DNA from: Bacteroidota bacterium
GTDB taxonomy: Bacteria; Bacteroidota; Ignavibacteria; Kapaibacteriales; Kapaibacteriaceae
Length of the DNA: 6,938 nucleotides
Direction: 5' to 3'
Assembly: GCA_003488525.1 (NCBI GenBank)
Contig: DNLG01000091.1
Location: forward strand, 5,161 to 12,098
The notes below the pieces were generated by a model, which was not told the DNA's origin, searched no databases, and worked only from the letters and a program-made list of their open reading frames with translations. This document shows positions 1-6,255 of this stretch, one piece after another. Position numbers and translations under genes: made by a program. Each line of letters begins with the position of its first letter. The stretch's first letter is position 1.

Positions 1-264
1 CAGGCCATTCCGCGCTCGCGCACCATCGCCCGCGACCGCGGCCTGGCCACCGCCCCGCTGTCCCGCATGATGTCAGCCCAGGAGTGTTCGAAGATCATCA
101 TTGAAGCGATCGAAGCCGGACGCGGCGATGATGTGTTCACGCATGCGGGTACCAAGGACATTGCCGTGCAGACCGTGCAGGACAGGTGCGCGCAGGAAGA
201 TCGCTTCGAAGCACTCTGGCTGGCAATGGGTGAGGCCTATCACGCACAACGCGGAACTTCCTGA
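1..264 (+). CDS. 3' end of an unidentified protein, possibly a short-chain dehydrogenase tail (partial)
   Basis: This is an open frame from the first base of the window to a TGA at 262-264, giving the last 87 residues of a protein whose start lies outside. It is open upstream of the first in-window ATG at 67, so that ATG is unlikely to be the true start. The segment 'MSAQECSKIIIEAIEAG' resembles the late helix of classical short-chain dehydrogenases, where a Met-Ser-x-x-Glu-Cys/Ala run precedes an 'Ile-x-x-Ala-Ile' helix. The catalytic Ser/Tyr/Lys and the Rossmann glycine motif are not in the window, so the assignment is weak. The last 40 residues are hydrophilic with no recognised motif. It ends 11 bp before the patatin gene on the same strand and is probably co-transcribed with it. 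The coding call is firm; the family is a guess. Confidence 0.6.
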   Translation, partial: QAIPRSRTIARDRGLATAPLSRMMSAQECSKIIIEAIEAGRGDDVFTHAGTKDIAVQTVQDRCAQEDRFEALWLAMGEAYHAQRGTS

Positions 265-275
265 CAGACGCACTC

Positions 276-2678
276 ATGCGGGCAATTGCGATATCTGCAC
301 TCCTTTGCCTGACGACGCTCACCGCCTCGTCACAGCGCGACCGCATAGCCCTTGTGCTTACCGGAGGGGGCGCGCGTGGCCTTTCACAGATCGGTGTGCT
401 GCAGGTGATGGAACGGGCCGGCATCCGACCCGATGTGATCATCGGATGCTCCTTCGGCAGCGTGGTCGGCGCTTTGTACGCTTCGGGCCACACGGCTCAG
501 GAGATCGACAGTATCATGCGCACCGTCGACTGGGACGATATTGCATCGCTGCGCTCAGACGCTGAGCGCGAGTACATGTTCCTGTCTCAGAAGCAGGAGA
601 GCGATCAGAACCTCCTCAAGCTGCGGTTCAACAACTTCACACTGCGTCCGCCGACGGCGATCGGCGGCAGCGCCCGTTTTTCGCTGCTGTTGCAGCAGAT
701 CCTGTGGCGCACCCCCTATGGCCATACCACACTTTTCGATGATCTGCGTATCCCGCTGCGCGTTGTGGCAACCAACCTCGCCACCGGACGTGTGGCGGTG
801 CTTGACAAGGGGAATCTGGCCCTGGCCGTGCGCGCCAGCGCAACGTTTCCGCTGCGCTATTCTCCGGTGCGCTGGAGCAATGATTCCATCCTGGTCGACG
901 GTGGCCTGGTCGCAAACATCCCTACCGACGTTGCCCGGCAGCTCGGAGCAACGAAGATCATCGTGGTGAATACCGTAAGCCCCCTGGAAAAACCGAACGC
1001 CCTGAATACTGCCCTCTCGATCGCCGATCAGGCTCTCATGTCGTCCATGAAGCTTCTCGACTCGGCCCGTCTGGCCGTGGCCGACATCGTGATCACCCCC
1101 GAGCTTGGTGGCCTGACCACGTTTGACTTCGAGCAGGTCGACTCGCTGGTGACCCTGGGAGCCCGCTGCGCCGAGCAGCAGTTTGCAGCTCTTCAGGCGC
1201 TGGCACAGCTGCAGAACGCACAAAGCGAGCACGTGGAAGCTCCCGCCGTGCGCATCATTTCGCTCGACGGTGATTCGGCCCTGGCCTCAGCTGTAACCTC
1301 CGACATGACCCTGCCGAAGACGTTTCCCTCCACCGACATCCGCGAGCGGGAAATCCGCACACAGGTGCTGCGAAGTCTGCGCTCTCGTGGCATCGAGCAT
1401 GGCTTCGTCAGATCCATGTCCATGCAGGGGGCTGACCTTGTCATCACGATCGACCGCGGTGCACTGATCACAACCTCGCTGCGACTCCATGACGACGTGG
1501 ATGAAAACGAGGTGCGCCGCGAGCTGGCCTATGCCGATACCGACACGCTCTCCTTTTCCGGCTTGGTCCGAACGTGGCAGAATCTCAATGCCAGCGACCT
1601 GTTGGCCGAGGTGGATGTGCGTGCCGAGCCCAATGTCGATCGAGGAACGCTGGTGACCATCGCCGCACGGAGCCAGGGCAATCAGTCCGTAGGCCTCGGC
1701 GTGCGCGTCGACAATGAGCGCTATACACAGGGGTCTCTCCAGCTGACGCAAGAGAGCTTTTTTGTGCCGGGGCTGCGGCTTATGGCAAGGGGCTCGATCA
1801 GCGAACGCATCGGCTCTCTTTCGCTGGGAATGGAAATGCCGCGTATCGCCGGCTCACTCTGGACGGCTACGCTGCGAGCATACACCAGTTTCCGCAATGT
1901 GTGGATCTACACCAACCGACCGGACCGGCCAGTCCATGCGCCACTTCCCTTGCGAACAGATGAGTTCTCCGAGGATCGGCATGGTGCACGGTTAAGTGCC
2001 GGACGCCAGCTTGAGCGCAACGGCGTCGTGCTGGCCGAACTGCGATACGAGAACCTGCGGTACCGAGATCTGAACGCCACGGCTCGTACCCCATTCCAGA
2101 CCATCGGCACGGTGCGAGGCATCGCGCGCTGGGATGATCGTGATCGGATCGCCTTTGCAACAAAGGGACGAACCATCGACCTTTTCGCCGAAACATCCGT
2201 GCTGCGCCTGTCCAATCAGGTGTCCTTCACCAAGCTGTCGGCCGCTGCGAGCTCAGTCTTCAACTCCGGCTGGCTCACCATTACCCCGTCGGGCATGATC
2301 GGTGCTGCCGATCGTACACTGCCCCAAGCCGAGCTGTTTTCGCTTGGTGGTCAGGACATGCTCTTCGGCATGAGGGAAGATCAGATCCGCGGTCGCCAGA
2401 TACTGGTGGGTAACCTTGACGTGCGCGCCAAGCTTCCATTCAAGATCTTCTTCGATACCTACCTGTCGGTACGGTATGACTTTGGTGCCGTATGGGAGAA
2501 CCCCGAATTCATCAAGCTGGACCAGTTTCGCCAGGGTATCGGCGCAACACTTGGCATCGATACGCCGATCGGACCGGTAAACGTTTCCATCGGTCAGTGC
2601 TTCTATCGCCTGCCTCAGACAACCCGCATCGTCATCGAACCGGTCCTGCTATACTTCAGCCTCGGTGCACGATTGTAA
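276..2678 (+). CDS. Patatin-like phospholipase fused to POTRA-like region and BamA-type outer-membrane beta-barrel
   Basis: An 800-residue secreted enzyme, probably a lipid acyl hydrolase (phospholipase A or lysophospholipase) attached to an outer-membrane barrel, as in PlpD-type (type Vd) proteins. Residues 1 to about 19 form a signal peptide with a short basic start, a hydrophobic core and a likely cut near 'TASSQ'. The patatin domain covers about 22-300. It has the oxyanion-hole motif GGGARG (30-35), nucleophile elbow G-C-S-F-G with Ser59, and the dyad aspartate Asp208 in 'VDGGL', so the catalytic set is complete. About 325-465 look like a linker and one POTRA-like module. From about 468 to the end, alternating polar/hydrophobic strands with glycine-rich turns match the surface-antigen barrel. 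The chain ends in '...SLGARL', without the usual terminal aromatic residue. The ATG at 276 is chosen because the signal peptide begins there; no Shine-Dalgarno is visible. Fold assignment is strong; substrate and secretion of the patatin part are inferred. Confidence 0.92.
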   Translation: MRAIAISALLCLTTLTASSQRDRIALVLTGGGARGLSQIGVLQVMERAGIRPDVIIGCSFGSVVGALYASGHTAQEIDSIMRTVDWDDIASLRSDAEREYMFLSQKQESDQNLLKLRFNNFTLRPPTAIGGSARFSLLLQQILWRTPYGHTTLFDDLRIPLRVVATNLATGRVAVLDKGNLALAVRASATFPLRYSPVRWSNDSILVDGGLVANIPTDVARQLGATKIIVVNTVSPLEKPNALNTALSIADQALMSSMKLLDSARLAVADIVITPELGGLTTFDFEQVDSLVTLGARCAEQQFAALQALAQLQNAQSEHVEAPAVRIISLDGDSALASAVTSDMTLPKTFPSTDIREREIRTQVLRSLRSRGIEHGFVRSMSMQGADLVITIDRGALITTSLRLHDDVDENEVRRELAYADTDTLSFSGLVRTWQNLNASDLLAEVDVRAEPNVDRGTLVTIAARSQGNQSVGLGVRVDNERYTQGSLQLTQESFFVPGLRLMARGSISERIGSLSLGMEMPRIAGSLWTATLRAYTSFRNVWIYTNRPDRPVHAPLPLRTDEFSEDRHGARLSAGRQLERNGVVLAELRYENLRYRDLNATARTPFQTIGTVRGIARWDDRDRIAFATKGRTIDLFAETSVLRLSNQVSFTKLSAAASSVFNSGWLTITPSGMIGAADRTLPQAELFSLGGQDMLFGMREDQIRGRQILVGNLDVRAKLPFKIFFDTYLSVRYDFGAVWENPEFIKLDQFRQGIGATLGIDTPIGPVNVSIGQCFYRLPQTTRIVIEPVLLYFSLGARL

Positions 2679-2687
2679 TTTGCCGCC

Positions 2688-3137
2688 ATGGGACAGCTGC
2701 TTGATCGCCTTCGCAACTACGTACGATCCACCGTTTCGACGCGTGGCCAGGGTGGTTCGTGGGCCGACCGCATGATCGATTCGGAAGACGACGAGCTGCG
2801 CAGCATCATCGAAGAGCTCAGCCGCGAGGGGGCTCCCCCACCCGATAGCGCACGCACGAGGTCGACCTCTGACGCGTCATCCCGGCGCGACCGTCCAGCT
2901 GCTGAACGTCCGATGGCGGCTCTCCCGGCCGAAGTCCAGCGGGCACACACTACCCTGAACGTGCCGGTAACGGCCGATGCTGCCGCCATCAAGCAGGCCT
3001 ACAAGAAGGCGATCGCCGAGTGGCATCCGGACCGTCATGCCGCTGCAAACGCAGAGCAGCAGTCTCTTGCGCACCGCAGAGCCCGCGAGATCAATCAGGC
3101 GTATTCAACACTGAAGAAGTTCTACTCGATTTCCTAG
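2688..3137 (+). CDS. Small J-domain (DnaJ-like) protein with C-terminal J domain
   Basis: A 149-residue protein with its J domain at the C-terminus, about 86-146. The J domain has helix II 'AAIKQAYKKAIAEWHPD', the invariant HPD at 113-115 that stimulates DnaK ATPase, and helix III 'RAREINQAYSTLKK'. Canonical DnaJ has the J domain first, followed by a Gly/Phe region and zinc fingers; all of those are absent. It is therefore a class C J-protein rather than DnaJ itself. The first 45 residues are predicted helical, basic then acidic, and 48-85 are a Pro/Ser/Arg-rich, probably disordered linker. No signal peptide or membrane segment is seen, so it is likely cytosolic and may recruit DnaK to a client bound by the N-terminal part; the client is unknown. 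It starts 9 bp after the patatin stop, with no Shine-Dalgarno, and ends 4 bp before the next gene, so translational coupling is likely. Confidence 0.87.
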   Translation: MGQLLDRLRNYVRSTVSTRGQGGSWADRMIDSEDDELRSIIEELSREGAPPPDSARTRSTSDASSRRDRPAAERPMAALPAEVQRAHTTLNVPVTADAAAIKQAYKKAIAEWHPDRHAAANAEQQSLAHRRAREINQAYSTLKKFYSIS

Positions 3138-3141
3138 CCCT

Positions 3142-4137
3142 ATGCAACCGACCATCTTTGAACGCATCATCGCACGGGAGATTCCCTCGACCATTGAGTT
3201 TGAGGATGACCGCGTGATCGCCATCCGTGACATTGCGCCAAGTGCGCCTGTTCATGTGCTGATCATCCCGAAACGCGTGATCCGCAATGTGGATGACCTT
3301 TCCGAGCAGGACACAGAGCTGATTGGACATGTCTTCCTTGTTGCCCGTGACCTCGCGCGGAAGTACGGCGTGGTCGATAACGGCTATCGCGTCGTGACTA
3401 ATTGCAACGAGCACGCCGGACAGACGGTCTTCCATCTGCACTTTCACCTCCTGGCTGGTGAGCCCCTTGGCCGAATGAACTCCCGCCCACCTCGCTCTGC
3501 CGGATCAACCCGCTCGATGCTGTTCGAAGGGGGCTTGTTGGTGATCGCTGCCATCGCCCTAGCAGCGGTCTTCAATAGCATGAATCCGCGGCAGATCCCC
3601 TGGGTGAAGAAGGAGTACGAACGTACACAGGCAACGCAGAACGATATTCAGAAATACCTCGCACCCCCCGAAGCCACCGGACAGAACAAGCCCGTGGATG
3701 TGACCGTCGACCAACCCACCGCAGCGCCCACCAAAACAGAAGCCGCAGCTCCGACAACCACAGCCGCGCCGGCTGCGTCACCATCAGCCGAGAAACCGAA
3801 GAACACCTTCGTTGCCGACCCAGGAAAGGTGCTTGAGATCGGTTACGATGCGTTTGTTCGACTCATAAGCACGGGTTCCTTTCATCTGATCGATGCTCGC
3901 ACGCCGGAGAAGTATTCAGAAGGTCACATCGCCAACGCCATCAACATCTATGGTGGCGAGGCGCAGTCACGCATTCCCGATATCATCCAGTCACCCCGCG
4001 ACCGCGTCATCCTCATCTACTGTGATGGTGGCGAATGTGAACTCTCGCACCATGTGGCAGACGTGTTGAAGCAGTTCGGGTATGGCCCCATCTTCATCTA
4101 CACCGGCGGCTGGGCCGAGTGGAAGACCAAGCACTGA
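3142..4137 (+). CDS. HIT-family hydrolase fused to a membrane-anchored rhodanese domain
   Basis: One 331-codon frame carries two normally separate proteins. Residues 1-110 are a complete HINT/PKCI-type HIT domain with the triad motif H98-L-H100-F-H102, preceded by 'EHAGQTVF'. Such enzymes hydrolyse nucleoside phosphoramidates and aminoacyl-adenylates. Residues about 127-146 are a hydrophobic membrane segment. About 175-222 are a Pro/Ala/Thr-rich linker. About 228-331 are a rhodanese domain with 'LIDARTPEKYSEGHI' (249-263), active-site loop Y-C294-D-G-G-E-C298 and the C-terminal 'GGWAEW'. Rhodaneses carry sulfane sulfur on the loop cysteine. The likely topology is HIT in the cytoplasm and rhodanese in the periplasm, but positive charges flank both sides of the membrane segment, so this is uncertain. 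An in-frame ATG at 3475 (Met112) could start the rhodanese part separately. The gene sits 4 bp after the J-protein and 9 bp before the activator. Both domain calls are firm; whether the cell makes a fused protein is open. Confidence 0.9.
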   Translation: MQPTIFERIIAREIPSTIEFEDDRVIAIRDIAPSAPVHVLIIPKRVIRNVDDLSEQDTELIGHVFLVARDLARKYGVVDNGYRVVTNCNEHAGQTVFHLHFHLLAGEPLGRMNSRPPRSAGSTRSMLFEGGLLVIAAIALAAVFNSMNPRQIPWVKKEYERTQATQNDIQKYLAPPEATGQNKPVDVTVDQPTAAPTKTEAAAPTTTAAPAASPSAEKPKNTFVADPGKVLEIGYDAFVRLISTGSFHLIDARTPEKYSEGHIANAINIYGGEAQSRIPDIIQSPRDRVILIYCDGGECELSHHVADVLKQFGYGPIFIYTGGWAEWKTKH

Positions 4138-4146
4138 GATAGCACC

Positions 4147-5361
4147 ATGCAGGTATCACGTCAACTCCTTCGGCAGCTAGCCGTCCGCTTCGGACTCGTC
4201 GGCGAATCCCCGCAGATGGTCCAAGCGATGACGCGCCTGTTGCAGGTGGCACCAACCGACCTGACGGTATTGGTAACGGGCGAGACCGGCACGGGTAAGG
4301 AAGTGTTCGCACATGCCGTGCACGATCTGAGTACACGCAAGAAGGCTCCGTTCGTGAGCGTGAACTGCGGCGCCATTCCCGAGACGCTTCTCGAGAGCGA
4401 ACTTTTCGGTGCCGAGAAGGGGGCTTTCACCGGCTCAGTGGAGCAGCGCAAGGGATTCTTCGAGACTGCCAATAGAGGCACGATCTTCCTTGATGAGATC
4501 GGTGAAATGCCTATCGCCACACAAGTAAAGTTATTGAGAATCCTGGAATCGGGCGAGTACTCCCGCCTCGGATCGTCGGACGTGCTCAAGGTTGATGTGC
4601 GCGTTGTTGCCGCAACAAACCGTGATCTGGCCTACGAGGTGCGGCAGGGACGGTTTCGTCAGGACCTTTTCTTTCGGCTCAACAGTGTGAACATTCATCT
4701 GCCGCCGCTGCGGCAGCATCCGGATGACATCGAGCATCTCGTTGAGCACTTTGCTCAGAAAGCTGCCGACAAAAACATCGTCACCTACGAAGGCATCGAC
4801 CAGGCGGCACTCAACCTTCTCCATCGGCAGACATGGCCCGGAAATGTGCGCGAACTGCGCAACGTTATCGAGACCATGGTTACCCTCGAACAGGGGGCTC
4901 GCATCACCGAGGACATGGTGCTGCGGTATCTGCCACAGAACGATTCGGAACAGGCAACAGTCTCGACGGCGCTCATGAACATTCCGACGTCCAACGGCCG
5001 ACCGCAGGATTTCGATGTGCAGATGCTCTACCGAACCCTGCTTCAGCTCTCCACAGATGTCGCCGAGGTCAAGTCCGTCCTGCGTCACCTCCTGTCAATG
5101 AGCGTCGATGCCGCAGCCGCTCCCGCACCCGTGCACCACAACGCCGTACCCTTCGATGATGGTCTTGCCATCCGTCCGCGAACTCCGATGCCATCTGCCC
5201 CCTCGACCGAGGCAGATCAGCTGGACCTGGCAACACTTGAACGTCAGGCCATCGAAACCGCACTGCGCCGCACCCAAGGCAACCGCCGCGATGCCGCCAA
5301 ACTGCTCGGCATCAGCGAGCGCACGCTGTACCGGAAGATTGATGATTATGGGCTTATATAG
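4147..5361 (+). CDS. Sigma-54-dependent transcriptional activator (AAA+ and Fis-type HTH, no receiver domain)
   Basis: A 404-residue enhancer-binding protein that would use ATP to open promoters held by sigma-54 RNA polymerase. The AAA+ domain starts almost at the N-terminus (about 18-263). It shows Walker A GETGTGKE (45-52), the sigma-54 contact loop as GAFTGS (92-97) rather than the usual GAFTGA, Walker B 'GTIFLDE' (111-117), sensor I 'VRVVAATN' (151-158), the arginine-finger region 'FRQDLFFRLN' (170-179) and 'WPGNVREL' (230-237). About 288-318 are a predicted helical segment, then a Pro/Ala-rich linker. About 363-404 are a Fis-type helix-turn-helix ending 'ERTLYRKIDDYGLI'. There is no receiver, PAS or GAF domain, so the input signal is not encoded in this chain. 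The start ATG is 9 bp after the upstream stop, without a Shine-Dalgarno. The TAG overlaps the convergent gene by 8 bp. Targets are unknown, and no clear -24/-12 promoter was spotted in the intergenic gaps. Confidence 0.93.
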   Translation: MQVSRQLLRQLAVRFGLVGESPQMVQAMTRLLQVAPTDLTVLVTGETGTGKEVFAHAVHDLSTRKKAPFVSVNCGAIPETLLESELFGAEKGAFTGSVEQRKGFFETANRGTIFLDEIGEMPIATQVKLLRILESGEYSRLGSSDVLKVDVRVVAATNRDLAYEVRQGRFRQDLFFRLNSVNIHLPPLRQHPDDIEHLVEHFAQKAADKNIVTYEGIDQAALNLLHRQTWPGNVRELRNVIETMVTLEQGARITEDMVLRYLPQNDSEQATVSTALMNIPTSNGRPQDFDVQMLYRTLLQLSTDVAEVKSVLRHLLSMSVDAAAAPAPVHHNAVPFDDGLAIRPRTPMPSAPSTEADQLDLATLERQAIETALRRTQGNRRDAAKLLGISERTLYRKIDDYGLI

Positions 5362-6109
5362 GTTTCAGCAGCACCGGTCTTGACGGAGCGGCGTCACCAT
5401 GAAATGCGGCGACGTTGAACATCACCGCATAGAGGCCATCGGGAACGTCATCGGGAACGAAGATCAACTCGGTTATGGTACAGTCAACGCGTGGATCTTC
5501 GGGCCATTGCCAGAAGCGATGATGAGCAACAAGAGCCCCTTGGTCTTCTTCAGGGTCGACCGATGGAAGATCGACCATCAGATGACGGATACCGCGCTCG
5601 ACGATCAGGTTCATCGCCTCGATGTGGATGTAGGGTGGATTCTGTGCAGACCATCGACGAGTGCGTTTTGAACTGTCGTTAGGCAGCGTACGAATGACGA
5701 GAGTTGTCGTGCGTGATGATGCGGGCCATGCAGCCGCCAGATGTTCTCGTGTGACCACGAAGTCATCTTCAATGAGCGCAAGAGGAACGCTCACAAGCGT
5801 TGCTGCGTCGGCCAGTTGACGCATGCAAACGTCCACGGTATAACTGCGGCCTGCGATGTGGCCCACGCACTCGGTGTGTGTGCCGTTGCCATGCGGAGCA
5901 AGCGTGACAACGTCGCAACGAACCGGACCGCCCTGTTCGATGCTTCCAACGAACGAGCCGATGCGGAATGGTTCGAAACAGGCCGCCGGCAGGGAGAAAG
6001 CATTCGTTGCCTCGTCCGGAGTGATCGGCAACCAGATGTCGTGACAGTGCTCAAGATCGAAACGGTGACCGTTGATCACGAGCTCGGAATGGGTGGTATG
6101 CATAGGCAT
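5354..6109 (-). CDS. Cyclase-family (kynurenine formamidase-like) metal-dependent hydrolase
   Basis: A protein of about 251 residues of the cyclase/KynB fold (PF04199-type), which hydrolyses amides or esters using bound metal. Numbered from the ATG at 6109, the signature is H73-G-N-G-T-H78-T-E80-C-V-G-H84. This aligns with the family's H-x-G-T-H-x-D-x-P-x-H metal site, but with one extra residue before GTH and Glu in place of Asp. Further family-like elements are 'IRHLMVDLPSVDP' (174-186), 'AHHRFW' (195-200), which supplies a conserved late histidine, and 'TITELIF' (211-217), a possible late acidic residue. No signal peptide is seen, so it is likely cytosolic. No other tryptophan-degradation gene is nearby, so kynurenine formamidase activity should not be assumed. 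Starts at TTG 6112, ATG 6109 and ATG 6103 are all possible; ATG 6109 is chosen and none has a good Shine-Dalgarno. It is the only leftward gene here, overlapping the activator's end and diverging from ssb. Confidence 0.87.
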   Translation of the reverse strand: MPMHTTHSELVINGHRFDLEHCHDIWLPITPDEATNAFSLPAACFEPFRIGSFVGSIEQGGPVRCDVVTLAPHGNGTHTECVGHIAGRSYTVDVCMRQLADAATLVSVPLALIEDDFVVTREHLAAAWPASSRTTTLVIRTLPNDSSKRTRRWSAQNPPYIHIEAMNLIVERGIRHLMVDLPSVDPEEDQGALVAHHRFWQWPEDPRVDCTITELIFVPDDVPDGLYAVMFNVAAFHGDAAPSRPVLLKPI

Positions 6110-6126
6110 CAAAGCAATTTACGCGA

Positions 6127-6150
6127 GGGCCTGTCACGATTTGCAGGCCC
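6127..6150. repeat. Perfect 7-bp inverted repeat in the cyclase/ssb divergent region
   Basis: GGGCCTG at 6127-6133 is the exact reverse complement of CAGGCCC at 6144-6150, separated by a 10-base AT-leaning loop. It lies 18-41 bases upstream of the cyclase start and about 105 bases upstream of the ssb start. No T-run follows on either strand, so it is not a standard intrinsic terminator. It could be an operator half-site pair, a hairpin in the cyclase leader, or chance in GC-rich DNA. The repeat is directly visible; any function is inference. Confidence 0.5.
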
Positions 6151-6192
6151 GCTGCCTCATAGACCGTAAAGCCCAGATATTGCGTAGTTTAC

Positions 6193-6221
6193 TTGAACTT
6201 CGACAATCACTTGGGCATTAT
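6193..6221 (+). promoter_or_regulatory. Candidate sigma-70-like promoter for ssb
   Basis: TTGAAC at 6193-6198 and CATTAT at 6216-6221 are separated by exactly 17 bases. Each matches the sigma-70 consensus hexamer at four of six positions. The site lies in an AT-richer patch of the divergent intergenic region, 35-63 bases before the ssb ATG, which suits a short leader. No convincing Bacteroidota-type TAnnTTTG box was found. This is a pattern match only. Confidence 0.33.
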
Positions 6222-6243
6222 TCTCAACCCTCGTGTTTACGGA

Positions 6244-6249
6244 AGAGGT
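6244..6249 (+). promoter_or_regulatory. Ribosome-binding site of ssb
   Basis: AGAGGT lies 6 bases before the ATG at 6256, a near-ideal Shine-Dalgarno and spacing. It settles the ssb start at 6256 rather than the in-frame TTG at 6193. It also contrasts with the left-hand cluster, whose starts have no such sequence. Confidence 0.7.
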
Positions 6250-6255
6250 ACTCAT

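Noticed and set aside
1201..1220. TGGCAC resembling the -24 element of a sigma-54 promoter
   Set aside because: There is no GC/TTGCA -12 element at the right spacing and it lies inside the patatin coding region.
555..1232. 225-codon open frame on the minus strand inside the patatin gene
   Set aside because: It is a composition-driven shadow of a GC-rich coding frame. It has no recognisable domain and lies wholly opposite a conserved catalytic domain.
3700..3805. Repetitive Ala/Pro/Thr codons as a possible DNA repeat array
   Set aside because: No regular repeat unit is present; it is a low-complexity protein linker between the membrane segment and the rhodanese domain.
4531..5088. 185-codon minus-strand open frame opposite the sigma-54 activator
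   Set aside because: It lies entirely opposite the conserved AAA+ domain, shows no motif or start signal and reads as low-similarity antisense translation.
5375..5395. Possible hairpin (GACG...CGTC) after the activator gene as a terminator
   Set aside because: The stem is only 4 bp and no T-run follows, so it is not convincing in GC-rich DNA.
5741..6169. 142-codon plus-strand open frame opposite the cyclase gene
   Set aside because: It is antisense to the conserved metal-site region of the cyclase, with no known fold and no ribosome-binding site.
6193..6255. Longer ssb start at an in-frame TTG (6193)
   Set aside because: The added 21 residues are unlike any SSB N-terminus, while the ATG at 6256 has AGAGGT 6 bases upstream and gives the canonical start. 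The TTG coincides with the candidate -35 box.
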